Shown: piece after piece, positions 7,132 to 13,663 of the stretch
How the letters are laid out: every line of letters begins with the position of its first letter
Position numbering within the stretch: the first letter of the stretch is position 1
From: Gammaproteobacteria bacterium
GTDB taxonomy: Bacteria; Pseudomonadota; Gammaproteobacteria; Arenicellales; Poriferihabitantaceae
Assembly: GCA_020027415.1 (NCBI GenBank)
Contig: JAHRAW010000142.1
Location: 1-13,663, forward strand
Length of the DNA stretch: 13,663 nucleotides
Direction: 5' to 3'
Position numbers and translations under genes: made by a program
Notes under the pieces: model-generated
The model's database searches: none
What the model was told of the DNA's origin: nothing
The model's input: the letters and a program-made list of their open reading frames with translations, nothing else

Positions 7132-8074
7132 GAAAAATCGCTTGACTGAGAAAAACCGCTTGACTGACAAAAACCCGCCGCCACTGCCACCACCGCGCAA
7201 GCGTTTCGGTCAGCACTTTTTGACCGATGTTGCGGTGTTGGATCGCATCGTCGCGGCGTTTGCCCCGGCGCGCGGGCAACGGATTTTAGAAATCGGCGCC
7301 GGGCGCGGCGCGCTGACCGAGGCCTTACTGCGGGCTTTGCCGGCCACCGATTCCGACTCCACTGCTGCGCGCGTGGAAAATGCGGCGCGCGTAGCGGTGG
7401 TGGAACTGGACCGCGAGTTGGCGCATCGTTTGCAACAACGTTATTCGCGCGCGCAAGTGCGAGTCATATCAGGCGATGCGCTGCGGTTAACTTTGGCTGA
7501 CCTCAACGCCGCTGCCGACTCCAACTCTAACTCTAACCCCGATTCGTTACAGCAACACGCGGGTGGCGGGCAAAATCGCGCCGCGTCAAGTTGCGTTCGT
7601 TGGCGCGTGCTTGGCAACTTGCCGTACAACATTTCCACGCCGCTGATTTTTCACCTACTGCGCCAACTTGACGCCATCCAAGACATGTTATTTATGTTGC
7701 AACAGGAAGTGGCGCAACGTTTGGCGGCGCCGCCGGGCGGCAGGCAGTATGGACGTTTATCGGTAATGGCGGCGCTGGCGGTGGATTGCGAACTGCTGTT
7801 TGCAGTGCCGCCGCACGCATTCCACCCGCCGCCGCAAGTGCAATCCACGGTGCTGCGCCTGACCCCCAAAAAACATCCGCTACAGCCGCGCAACCCGAAA
7901 ATTTTTCAAGCCGTGCTTGCCGCTGCCTTCTGTCAACGCCGAAAAACGCTGCGCAACGCGCTCGCCGAGTGGGCGCAAGCCGAACATTTTCGCGCCGCCG
8001 ACATCAATCCGCAGTTGCGCGCCGAGACGCTTTCGGTGCACCAATACATCGCCCTCGCCGACGCCATTTGCTAA
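7097..8074 (+). CDS. rsmA: 16S rRNA dimethyladenosine transferase
   Basis: Transfers four methyl groups to the two adjacent adenines of helix 45 in 16S rRNA during 30S maturation (KsgA). Visible in order: RKRFGQHFLTD, SAM motif I EIGAGRGALTEALL, and the catalytic motif GNLPYNISTPLIFHLL. These are followed by QQEVAQRLAAPPG and a C-terminal domain beginning near PKKH. The start is uncertain. GTG 7097 (325 residues) overlaps pdxA by 35 nt. TTG 7142 and TTG 7160 lie in successive units of an 18-bp repeat, and TTG 7160 leaves 12 residues before RKRFGQ, much as in E. coli. The protein is longer than the usual ~270 residues partly because of two low-complexity inserts. One is TDSDST (nt 7346-7363). 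The other is a Ser/Asn/Asp/Gly/Gln-rich stretch (nt ~7508-7591) just before the catalytic motif. The usual apaG/apaH genes do not follow; a convergent cfa gene begins 32 nt on. Confidence 0.94.
   Translation: MNWRPIRNRFAKKNRLTEKNRLTDKNPPPLPPPRKRFGQHFLTDVAVLDRIVAAFAPARGQRILEIGAGRGALTEALLRALPATDSDSTAARVENAARVAVVELDRELAHRLQQRYSRAQVRVISGDALRLTLADLNAAADSNSNSNPDSLQQHAGGGQNRAASSCVRWRVLGNLPYNISTPLIFHLLRQLDAIQDMLFMLQQEVAQRLAAPPGGRQYGRLSVMAALAVDCELLFAVPPHAFHPPPQVQSTVLRLTPKKHPLQPRNPKIFQAVLAAAFCQRRKTLRNALAEWAQAEHFRAADINPQLRAETLSVHQYIALADAIC
7113..7166 (+). repeat. 18-bp tandem repeat across the pdxA stop and rsmA start
   Basis: The two best units, 7131-7148 (agaaaaatcgcttgactg) and 7149-7166, differ at one base. 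A more diverged unit at 7113-7130 matches at 12 of 18 positions and carries the pdxA TAA. A partial unit follows to about 7175. Each good unit has an in-frame TTG preceded by an A-rich, weakly Shine-Dalgarno-like segment. Eighteen bases is six codons, so copy number could vary without disrupting rsmA. Confidence 0.75.
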
Positions 8075-8106
8075 CCCGCGCCGACGTCAGCAGCGCGTAC
8101 CTACCA

Positions 8107-9264
8107 TCACATATCCGGGCGTCGGTAGCCGCCCTCAGCGGCGCCGTTGGCAATCACGATTTGCCACAGTTGCAAATTGCGCGCGCGGAACGCGCCGGCG
8201 CATACATGCAGATAGTATTTCCACATACGGTAAAAAGTTTCGGGAAGATTTTGTTTGAGTTGAGGCCAGGCTTGATCAAAGTTGGCAAACCATGCCATCA
8301 AGGTGTTGTCGTAATCGGCGCCGAAGTTGTGCAGGTCTTCAATCAGCATCAACGATTCCACCGCCGCCGATATTTGTTTCAGCGAGGGAATTTCGCCGTT
8401 GGGAAATATGTATTTGGCAACCCACGGATCCACTCCCGCGCGCGATTGATTCTTGCCGATGGTATGCAACAGAAATTTACCCGGCGGAGTTAAGCAACGC
8501 CGCACCACGCGCATATACTCGCGGTGGTTTTTATGCCCGACATGTTCAAACATGCCGAGCGAAGCGATGGCGTCAAATTGTTCATTGACCGCGCGATAAT
8601 CCTGCAGCCGCAGTTCCACCGGCAACCCCTGACAGCGTTGCGCGCCCAACGCAACTTGTTGTGCGGAAACGCTGATGCCGACCACGTGCACGCCGTAATT
8701 TTTGGCGGCGTAGTGGGCGAAACTGCCCCACCCGCAGCCGATGTCCAACACGCGCATGCCGGGCTGCAGGTCAAGTTTGCGGCACGCCAATTCCAATTTA
8801 TGTTGCTGCGCGTCATTTAAATGCTCCGCCTTGCGCCAGTAGCCACAGGTATAAACCATGCATGGGTCCAGCATCGCTTGGTAGAGATCATTGCCGAGGT
8901 CGTAATGCGCTTTGCCGACCTGAAAGGCGCGCCGTTTGCTCTGCAGGTTAAACAACAACGCCCGTATGGAAACGCCGAGATGGGAGATAAATCGGCGATG
9001 GCGGCGGTGCAGGCGTTGGTGGCGCAACAAGCGGTGGAACATTTGGTCAAGGTTCGCGCACTCCCACCAGCCGTCCATGTAGGCTTCGCCCAAGCCCACC
9101 GACCCGTTGGTAAGCACGCGCCGGAAAAAGGCGGGGTTTTTAATCTGTGGATCCCACGGATTCGGTCCGTTGATTTCAATTGTAGTGCCCGCCAGTATCG
9201 CGCGGAGCAGGCGTTCAGCAACGGGGGTTCGGGGAGCGCGTTGGGTGGGGGTGGGTGCAGACAT
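8107..9264 (-). CDS. cfa: Cyclopropane-fatty-acyl-phospholipid synthase
   Basis: A membrane-associated SAM-dependent enzyme that adds a methylene bridge to the double bond of unsaturated phospholipid acyl chains, usually on entry to stationary phase or under acid stress. It has an N-terminal lipid-interacting region (GEAYMDGWWE), SAM motif I VLDIGCGWGSFAHYAA, the GMFEHVGHKN motif, and the C-terminal YYLHVCAGAFRARNLQLWQ. From ATG 9264 (385 residues) Glu240, His267 and Cys355 each lie one residue beyond the E. coli bicarbonate-binding and active-site residues (239, 266, 354). This supports the start. The frame is open to an ATG at 9342, which would add 26 unconserved residues and fall at a possible -10 box. 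No clear ribosome binding site was seen. It is convergent with rsmA and has no operon partner; yejF ends 236 nt upstream on the same strand, with a terminator-like hairpin between. Confidence 0.95.
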   Translation of the reverse strand: MSAPTPTQRAPRTPVAERLLRAILAGTTIEINGPNPWDPQIKNPAFFRRVLTNGSVGLGEAYMDGWWECANLDQMFHRLLRHQRLHRRHRRFISHLGVSIRALLFNLQSKRRAFQVGKAHYDLGNDLYQAMLDPCMVYTCGYWRKAEHLNDAQQHKLELACRKLDLQPGMRVLDIGCGWGSFAHYAAKNYGVHVVGISVSAQQVALGAQRCQGLPVELRLQDYRAVNEQFDAIASLGMFEHVGHKNHREYMRVVRRCLTPPGKFLLHTIGKNQSRAGVDPWVAKYIFPNGEIPSLKQISAAVESLMLIEDLHNFGADYDNTLMAWFANFDQAWPQLKQNLPETFYRMWKYYLHVCAGAFRARNLQLWQIVIANGAAEGGYRRPDM

Positions 9265-9332
9265 TTCAGCATGCAGTGGGTTTTCAAGGTTATCGGCAAC
9301 GCCGCAGTTGCGCACGCGGCTCGTCAAAGCAC

Positions 9333-9363
9333 AGCATAGCATAAAAAAGAGCGGCTACTGCAA
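9333..9363 (-). promoter_or_regulatory. Possible sigma-70-type promoter for cfa
   Basis: On the minus strand TTGCAG (9363-9358) and TATGCT (9338-9333) are 19 bp apart, separated by a T-rich stretch. Transcription would begin near 9325 and give a leader of about 60 nt before ATG 9264. The spacing is longer than the ideal 17, and a second TATGCT at 9343-9338 overlaps, so the assignment is weak. Confidence 0.3.
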
Positions 9364-9377
9364 CCGCCTCCCCGTAC

Positions 9378-9500
9378 CGTCATTCCCGCCCCACCCCCGT
9401 CAGAGAGTCGGCAAAGCCGCCGCGAAACTAACCAATCAGTAGTCAAAAAATCGCCCGCAGCGATTTTTCGCGCAAGCCCTGCGCAAGCGGGAATCCAACC
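9378..9500. repeat. Intergenic repeat with imperfect inverted ends (MITE-like)
   Basis: One end reads cgtcattcccgc (9378-9389) and the other gcgggaatccaac (9487-9499). They share an 8-bp inverted core, ATTCCCGC/GCGGGAAT. Elements with CGTCATTCCCGC / GCGGGAATCCA ends are a familiar type of dispersed noncoding repeat in proteobacterial genomes. No ORF was found inside. The right end abuts the stop codon of yejF (9501-9503). It contains the hairpin at 9445-9468 and a direct repeat of gcgcaagc near 9470-9488. Whether it is truly dispersed cannot be seen from a single copy. Confidence 0.5.
9445..9468 (-). terminator. Rho-independent-type terminator downstream of yejF
   Basis: A 9-bp stem (9446-9454 with 9460-9468, aaaaatcgc / gcgattttt) encloses a 5-nt loop. 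On the minus strand it ends in a run of T, 33-57 nt after the yejF stop. The stem is only four G-C pairs deep, so it may be leaky. Near-symmetry means it could also act on the plus strand. Confidence 0.5.
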
Positions 9501-11195
9501 TCACAACGAATCCAAAGCCGCAGACTGCAGCAGTTCTTGGGTGTACGGATGTTGCGGGTTGCTGAAAATGGCTTGCGCGGCGCCTTGTTCCACCACCTCG
9601 CCGCCGCGCATCACCATTAGTTCATCGGCGAGCGCGCGCACTATGTTGAGGTCGTGCGAAATGAAAACATAGGCGAGCCCGTGTTGGCGTTGGAGATGAC
9701 TCAGCAGGTGTAGAATCTGCACTTGCACGGTGCGGTCCAGCGCCGAGGTGGGTTCGTCTAAGAATAAAATTTTCGGCTCTAAAATTAAGGCGCGGGCGAT
9801 GGCGATGCGCTGGCGTTGCCCGCCGGAGAATTCATGCGGATAGCGGAAGCGCGCGGACGGGTCAATTTCCACTTGACGGAGGATGTTCACCACCTTGCGC
9901 TCGCGGGCTTGGCGGTCGGCGAGCAAGCCGTGCGCGTGCAACCCTTCGCTGATGATTTCGCCGATGGACATGCGCGGCGACAAGGCGCCATAGGGGTCTT
10001 GAAATACGATTTGCATTTGCCGCCGCAAATGTTTCATCGGGCGGCGCGAATCGGTGGCGGTGGCAGCGGCGTCAGCATTAGATTCGGCTGCGGCTTGCTC
10101 GCCAAAAACAATGCGCCCGGATGATTTCAGCAAGCGCAGCACCGCCAGTGCCAAGGTGGTTTTGCCGGAACCGGATTCGCCGACCACCCCTAAGGTGCGC
10201 CCGCGATACAATTTCAGCGACGCATGATTGACCGCTTTGACATGTCCGACCGTGCGCCGCAACACGCCGCGGCGCAGCGGAAACCATACTTTGAGGTTGT
10301 CCACCGCGAGTATGGGGGCGCCCAGCGGCAGTGGCGGCGGCTTTCTTGCCGGCGGCGCGGCGGCTAACAATTTTTGGGTATACGGGTGTTGCGCGGCGGC
10401 GAATATGCGCGCAGTTGCGCCGCGTTCCACCACGCGCCCTTGCTTCATCACCAGCACCCGCTCGGCGACTTTGCGCACCATGTTGAGGTCGTGGGTGATC
10501 AACAATATCGCCAGGTTTTCGCGGCGTTGCAATTCTTTCAGCAAGCGCAAGATACGCGATTGCACGGTCACATCCAACGCCGTGGTCGGTTCATCGGCGA
10601 GCAACACCGTCGGCTGATTTGCCAGCGCCATGGCGATCATCACGCGTTGCCGCTGCCCGCCGGAGAGTTGGTGCGGATAGGCGCGGAGCCGAGTTTGCGG
10701 CGCATCCAGTTCCACTTGCGTCAATAGGTCAATAATTTTACCCCGCGCCGCCGCGCCGCTGAGGCGTTGATGCAGGGCGAGCGACTCGCCGATTTGTCGT
10801 TCAATGGTATGCAGCGGATTGAGCGCGGTCATCGGCTCTTGGAAAATCATGGAGATATGGTTGCCGCGAATGCGTTGCAGCGTGCGCGGGTCGGCGCCCA
10901 CCAATTCGGTGGCGGCGGCGGCAGCAGTGGCGTGATGACGGATGGAGCCGCCGATGACGGCTTGTGGATACGGCAGCAATTGCATGATTGCCAGCGCGGT
11001 CAGCGATTTGCCGGCGCCGGATTCACCCACCAACGCCACAGTCTCCCCGGCGTGCAGGGCAAAGCCGATTTGCTGCACCACCGTGGAAATAGTTTGCCGT
11101 TGCTTAACCACTTGGCGAAAGCCGACCGATAACGCCTCTACGGTTAGCACCGGCTGAGCCGCACTGCTGGGCGCGGGCGCGCGAATTGAATTCAT
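9501..11195 (-). CDS. yejF: Peptide ABC transporter, fused ATP-binding subunit YejF
   Basis: The cytoplasmic ATPase of the YejABEF importer, which in E. coli takes up oligopeptides including microcin C. It is 564 residues with two ABC cassettes in one chain, as is normal for YejF. Domain 1 has Walker A GESGAGKS (57-64), signature LSGGQ (177-181) and Walker B LLADEP (198-203). Domain 2 has Walker A GESGSGKTT (339-347), signature FSGGQ (457-461) and Walker B ILFLDEP (476-482). Both have the H-loop (ITHD, ISHD) and the oligopeptide-type tail HPYTQKLL / HPYTQELL. An Ala/Ser/Asp/Thr-rich insert (about residues 368-383, nt ~10047-10094) lies between Walker A and the Q-loop of domain 2. A smaller Ala-rich run lies near residues 89-95. 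The ATG overlaps the yejE stop by four bases (ATGA), giving coupled translation; no separate ribosome binding site was seen. Confidence 0.95.
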   Translation of the reverse strand: MNSIRAPAPSSAAQPVLTVEALSVGFRQVVKQRQTISTVVQQIGFALHAGETVALVGESGAGKSLTALAIMQLLPYPQAVIGGSIRHHATAAAAATELVGADPRTLQRIRGNHISMIFQEPMTALNPLHTIERQIGESLALHQRLSGAAARGKIIDLLTQVELDAPQTRLRAYPHQLSGGQRQRVMIAMALANQPTVLLADEPTTALDVTVQSRILRLLKELQRRENLAILLITHDLNMVRKVAERVLVMKQGRVVERGATARIFAAAQHPYTQKLLAAAPPARKPPPLPLGAPILAVDNLKVWFPLRRGVLRRTVGHVKAVNHASLKLYRGRTLGVVGESGSGKTTLALAVLRLLKSSGRIVFGEQAAAESNADAAATATDSRRPMKHLRRQMQIVFQDPYGALSPRMSIGEIISEGLHAHGLLADRQARERKVVNILRQVEIDPSARFRYPHEFSGGQRQRIAIARALILEPKILFLDEPTSALDRTVQVQILHLLSHLQRQHGLAYVFISHDLNIVRALADELMVMRGGEVVEQGAAQAIFSNPQHPYTQELLQSAALDSL

Positions 11196-12262
11196 GAGAA
11201 GAGTTTGCGCGGATCAAACGCATCGCGCACCGCCTCGCCGATAAACACCAACAACGAGAGCATCACGCCGATGACCACAAAGCCGGTAATCCCCAACCAC
11301 GGCGCTTGCAGGTTGTTCTTGCCTTGTTGCAACATTTCGCCGAGCGAAGGCGAACCGAGCGGCAAGCCGAAGCCCAAAAAATCCAAGCCCGCCAAAGTGG
11401 TCACCGAGCCGCTCAGAATGAACGGCATAAAAGTCAGCGTCGCCACCATCGCATTCGGCAGAATATGCCGCGTCATGATTTTCGCATCGCTCACCCCCAA
11501 GGCTTTGGCGGCGCGCACATATTCAAAATTTCGCACCCGCAGAAATTCCGCGCGCACCACGGCAACCAATCCAGTCCATGAAAACAACAACATCAAAATT
11601 AACAAACTGGCAAAGCTCGGCTCAATCACCGCGGCCATGATAATCAGCAGATATAACACCGGCAGCCCTTCCCAAATTTCAATGAAGCGTTGCATCAACA
11701 AATCAATGAGCCCGCCAAAATAGCCCTGCACCGCGCCGGCGGCGATGCCCAACACCGAACTCAGCGCGGTCAACGCCAAGCCAAACAAGATGGATATGCG
11801 AAACCCGTATAACACCCTTGCCAACACATCCCGCGCTTGGTCGTCGGTGCCGAGATAGTGTCGGCTGGAAGGCGGCGCCGGCAGCGGAGTTTGTATTCCA
11901 TAGTCAATGGTGTCGTAGGAATACGGAATCGGCGGCCACAGAATCCAGCCTTTGGCGTCAATCAAATCTTGCACATACGGGTCGCGATAGTCGGCTTCCA
12001 AGGCGAACTCGCCGCCAAACTCGGTTTCGGCATGCGCAAATAAAATGGGCGCGTAGAACATGCCGTCGTAACGCACCAGCAACGGCTTGTCGTTGGCGAC
12101 CACCTCGGCAAACAGCGAGAGGGTGAACAGCGCGAGAAAAATCCATAGCGACCAATAGCCGCGCGTGTTGTTGCGGAAATTTTGCCACCGCCGTAAATCC
12201 AGCGGCGAGCACTGCATGCCAAACCATGCGGCGGCGGAGTCGGGTTGCGAGTTCGCCGCCAT
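11192..12262 (-). CDS. yejE: Peptide ABC transporter permease YejE
   Basis: One of two inner-membrane permeases of the Yej oligopeptide importer. It is 356 residues (E. coli about 341). The N-terminal RRWQNFRNNTRGYWSLWIFLALF leads into the first membrane segment. A large periplasmic loop includes ANDKPLLVRYDGMFY and LGTDDQARDVLARVLYG. Further membrane segments follow (about 156-180, 201-236), then the EAA loop YVRAAKALGVSDAKIMTRHILPNA (about 248-271) that docks on YejF. The C-terminal LDFLGFGLPLGSPSLGE and IGEAVRDAFDP closely resemble E. coli YejE. The extra N-terminal 15 or so residues are not conserved, and the internal Met16 is a possible later start. The annotated ATG overlaps the yejB stop (TGATG), which supports coupling at this start. 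Confidence 0.95.
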   Translation of the reverse strand: MAANSQPDSAAAWFGMQCSPLDLRRWQNFRNNTRGYWSLWIFLALFTLSLFAEVVANDKPLLVRYDGMFYAPILFAHAETEFGGEFALEADYRDPYVQDLIDAKGWILWPPIPYSYDTIDYGIQTPLPAPPSSRHYLGTDDQARDVLARVLYGFRISILFGLALTALSSVLGIAAGAVQGYFGGLIDLLMQRFIEIWEGLPVLYLLIIMAAVIEPSFASLLILMLLFSWTGLVAVVRAEFLRVRNFEYVRAAKALGVSDAKIMTRHILPNAMVATLTFMPFILSGSVTTLAGLDFLGFGLPLGSPSLGEMLQQGKNNLQAPWLGITGFVVIGVMLSLLVFIGEAVRDAFDPRKLFS

Positions 12263-13380
12263 CAGCCGGCTCGGGTTTCAAAATCAATGCGCGGGTCAAT
12301 AATGGTATACATCACATCGCGCACGATCTGCAGCAGCATGCCGATTAAAGTAAACAGATAAAGGATGGCGAACATCACCGGATAATCGCGGTTGAGGGCG
12401 GCTTCATAGCCCAACAAACCGAGTCCGTCCAGCGAAAAAATCACTTCAATCAGCAACGCGCCGGTGAACAAAATGCCGATGAACATGGCCGGAAAGCCGG
12501 CGATGACAATCAACATCGCATTGCGAAACACATGCCGATACAGCACTTGATTTTCCGATAAGCCTTTGGCGCGCGCGGTCTGCACATAATGCAGTTTGAT
12601 TTGATCAAGGAATGAATTTTTGGTGAGCATGGTTAAGCCGGCGAAACCGCCGAGCACCAGCGACAACACCGGCAAGGTGATATGCCAGAAATAATCGGCG
12701 ACCTGTCGCCACCATGCAAAATGTTCCCAGCCTGCGGAGGTGAGCCCGCGCAACGGAAACCAATCCAAGTATCTCCCGCCGGAAAACACCACGATTAACA
12801 ACACCGAAAACAGGAAACTGGGAATCGCATACCCGGCGACAATCACGCCGCTGCTCCAAGCGTCAAACCGCGTATCGTCGTGCACCGCTTTGCGTATTCC
12901 CAGCGGAATGGAAACCAAATACACAATCAGCGTAGTCCATAACCCCAACGAGATGGAAACCGGCATTTTCTCAATAATCAAATCCACCACGCGCTGATTG
13001 CTGAAATAACTTTCGCCGAAATCAAAACGCGCATAATCCGTGAGCATTTTCCAGAAACGCTCGCGCGGCGGTTTGTCAAACCCAAACTGCTTTTCAATCT
13101 GCGCAATAATTTCCGGGCGAAGCCCCTGCGCGCCGCGATATTTACTGACCCCGCTACCGCCGGCGGTCGTTTGCCCGGCGGCGGTTGGTTGATTATTTTG
13201 CAAATCCGCGCCGCGCCCGGAAAAACGACTGGTGGCTTCCACCGCATGCCCCTGCCAAGTCGCAATCGCCTGCTCCACCGGTCCGCCCGGCGCAAACTGC
13301 ACGATGGCAAAGTTAATCAACATAATCCCGAACAGCGTCGGGATTACCAACAACAAGCGGCGGACGATATAGGCGAACAT
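12262..13380 (-). CDS. yejB: Peptide ABC transporter permease YejB
   Basis: The second inner-membrane permease of the Yej oligopeptide importer, 372 residues (E. coli about 364). The N terminus YIVRRLLLVIPTLFGIMLINFAIVQFAPGGP is the classic first helix of peptide permeases. The loop at about 45-90 (RGADLQNNQPTAAGQTT, then SKYRGAQGLRPE) is characteristic of YejB. Helices follow near 143-163, 176-200, 233-252, 287-313 and 335-352. The EAA loop is TARAKGLSENQVLYRHVFRNA (about 268-288), and the C terminus TIIDPRIDFE is conserved. It is the first gene of the visible operon. Upstream, where yejA (the periplasmic peptide-binding protein) is normally found, base composition drops sharply and no yejA sequence is seen. 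The upstream signal is poor: AAG lies only a few bases from the ATG, and no convincing promoter was found. Confidence 0.95.
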   Translation of the reverse strand: MFAYIVRRLLLVIPTLFGIMLINFAIVQFAPGGPVEQAIATWQGHAVEATSRFSGRGADLQNNQPTAAGQTTAGGSGVSKYRGAQGLRPEIIAQIEKQFGFDKPPRERFWKMLTDYARFDFGESYFSNQRVVDLIIEKMPVSISLGLWTTLIVYLVSIPLGIRKAVHDDTRFDAWSSGVIVAGYAIPSFLFSVLLIVVFSGGRYLDWFPLRGLTSAGWEHFAWWRQVADYFWHITLPVLSLVLGGFAGLTMLTKNSFLDQIKLHYVQTARAKGLSENQVLYRHVFRNAMLIVIAGFPAMFIGILFTGALLIEVIFSLDGLGLLGYEAALNRDYPVMFAILYLFTLIGMLLQIVRDVMYTIIDPRIDFETRAG

Positions 13381-13663
13381 CGGACTTAAGATTGTTTGAA
13401 AATTGTAGATAACTTAACTGCAGCCGTATCGGGTTGGAGATATATTTCAAGGGCTCATCTTTAGTTAAACGCTTGGAGGCTAAATTTCGCATTTCGGTTT
13501 TAATAGTTTCCCAATTGTAAATCTTAGCCTACTCAGCCAAAAAATATTCTTTTTCTGTTGCGGGAATTGCCTTAGACGAGAATGCGCTAAGATTTTTATC
13601 GATAGTTGAAATGTATTTAAAATAATTCTTTTCAGTATCGTACTTTTCATTTCCCTTGGCGCT
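13381..13663 (-). pseudogene. AT-rich gene remnant with in-frame amber stop (possibly AlwI-type restriction endonuclease)
   Basis: Reading the minus strand from 13663, one frame gives 44 codons with protein-like composition (KYDTEKNYFKYISTIDKNL, later PATEKEYFLAE). It then reaches TAG at 13531-13529 and resumes in the same frame with IYNWETIKTEMRNL and LKYISNPIRLQLSYLQF. It runs without another stop to the yejB boundary and ends inside yejB in the wrong frame. Other frames are full of stops. G+C is 100 of 283 bases (35%), against about 60% elsewhere, suggesting foreign origin. The LKYISNPIRL stretch recalls the region before the catalytic core of AlwI-family type II restriction endonucleases; this is from memory and tentative. 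Alternatively the upstream gene truly ends at 13529 and the rest is unrelated. The 5' part lies off-window. Confidence 0.45.

Noticed and set aside
6715..7200. 161-codon minus-strand ORF opposite pdxA/rsmA
   Set aside because: It is antisense to conserved PdxA sequence; its odd Phe/Lys repeat is simply the 18-bp tandem repeat read backwards.
8075..8106. Terminator in the rsmA/cfa convergent gap
   Set aside because: Only a weak 5-bp cgcgc/gcgcg pairing with an 11-nt loop and no T-run; not convincing.
7786..8493. 235-codon plus-strand ORF spanning the rsmA end and cfa
   Set aside because: It overlaps the conserved C-terminal parts of RsmA and Cfa, and its translation is Arg/Ala/Pro-rich with no recognisable motif. 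It is a shadow typical of GC-rich DNA.
1..13663. The left-edge methyltransferase and the right-edge restriction-like remnant as one restriction-modification system
   Set aside because: They are about 13 kb apart, separated by housekeeping genes, and differ in base composition; nothing links them except position at the window ends.

Overview
The window is GC-rich (roughly 60% by eye) proteobacterial chromosome, densely packed, with short gaps and many stop/start overlaps. Gene content points to a gammaproteobacterium or close relative: a nitrilase-tldD-pmbA cluster, an adjacent pdxA-rsmA pair, Cfa, and YejB/YejE/YejF proteins that resemble the E. coli proteins along their length as I remember them. 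The exact lineage cannot be fixed from sequence alone. No rRNA, tRNA, CRISPR array or intact insertion sequence was found.

Layout. (1) Positions 1-1341, minus strand: a D-cysteine desulfhydrase-like PLP enzyme followed by, and overlapping (ATGA), a DNA methyltransferase that runs off the left edge. (2) Positions 1454-8074, plus strand: a probable long operon of a GFA/CENP-V zinc protein, a nitrilase-family amidase, tldD, pmbA (tldE), an alkyltransferase-like protein (PWHR instead of PCHR), pdxA and rsmA (ksgA). Gaps are at most 64 nt and several junctions overlap. (3) Positions 8107-9264, minus strand: cyclopropane fatty acid synthase, convergent with rsmA. (4) Positions 9378-9500: an intergenic repeat with imperfect inverted ends and an internal terminator-like hairpin. 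(5) Positions 9501-13380, minus strand: yejB-yejE-yejF, an inner-membrane peptide importer whose usual first gene, yejA, is not present upstream. (6) Positions 13381-13663: an abruptly AT-rich stretch (100 G+C in 283 bases, 35%) holding a fragment of a foreign-looking reading frame interrupted by an amber codon.

How the genes fit together. TldD and PmbA form a metalloprotease acting on small unfolded peptides, and Yej imports oligopeptides, so peptide handling is a shared theme. The nitrilase (probable deaminated-glutathione amidase), PdxA, RsmA and Cfa are housekeeping functions. The alkyltransferase-like protein is a DNA-damage sensor.

The most unusual structure is sub-genic. There is a perfect 36-bp palindrome inside tldD. 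Short tandem repeats sit at the starts of pmbA (9-bp unit) and rsmA (18-bp unit). Low-complexity Asp/Glu/Ser/Thr-rich segments interrupt otherwise conserved enzymes on both strands. No wholly new multi-gene system can be claimed from this window.
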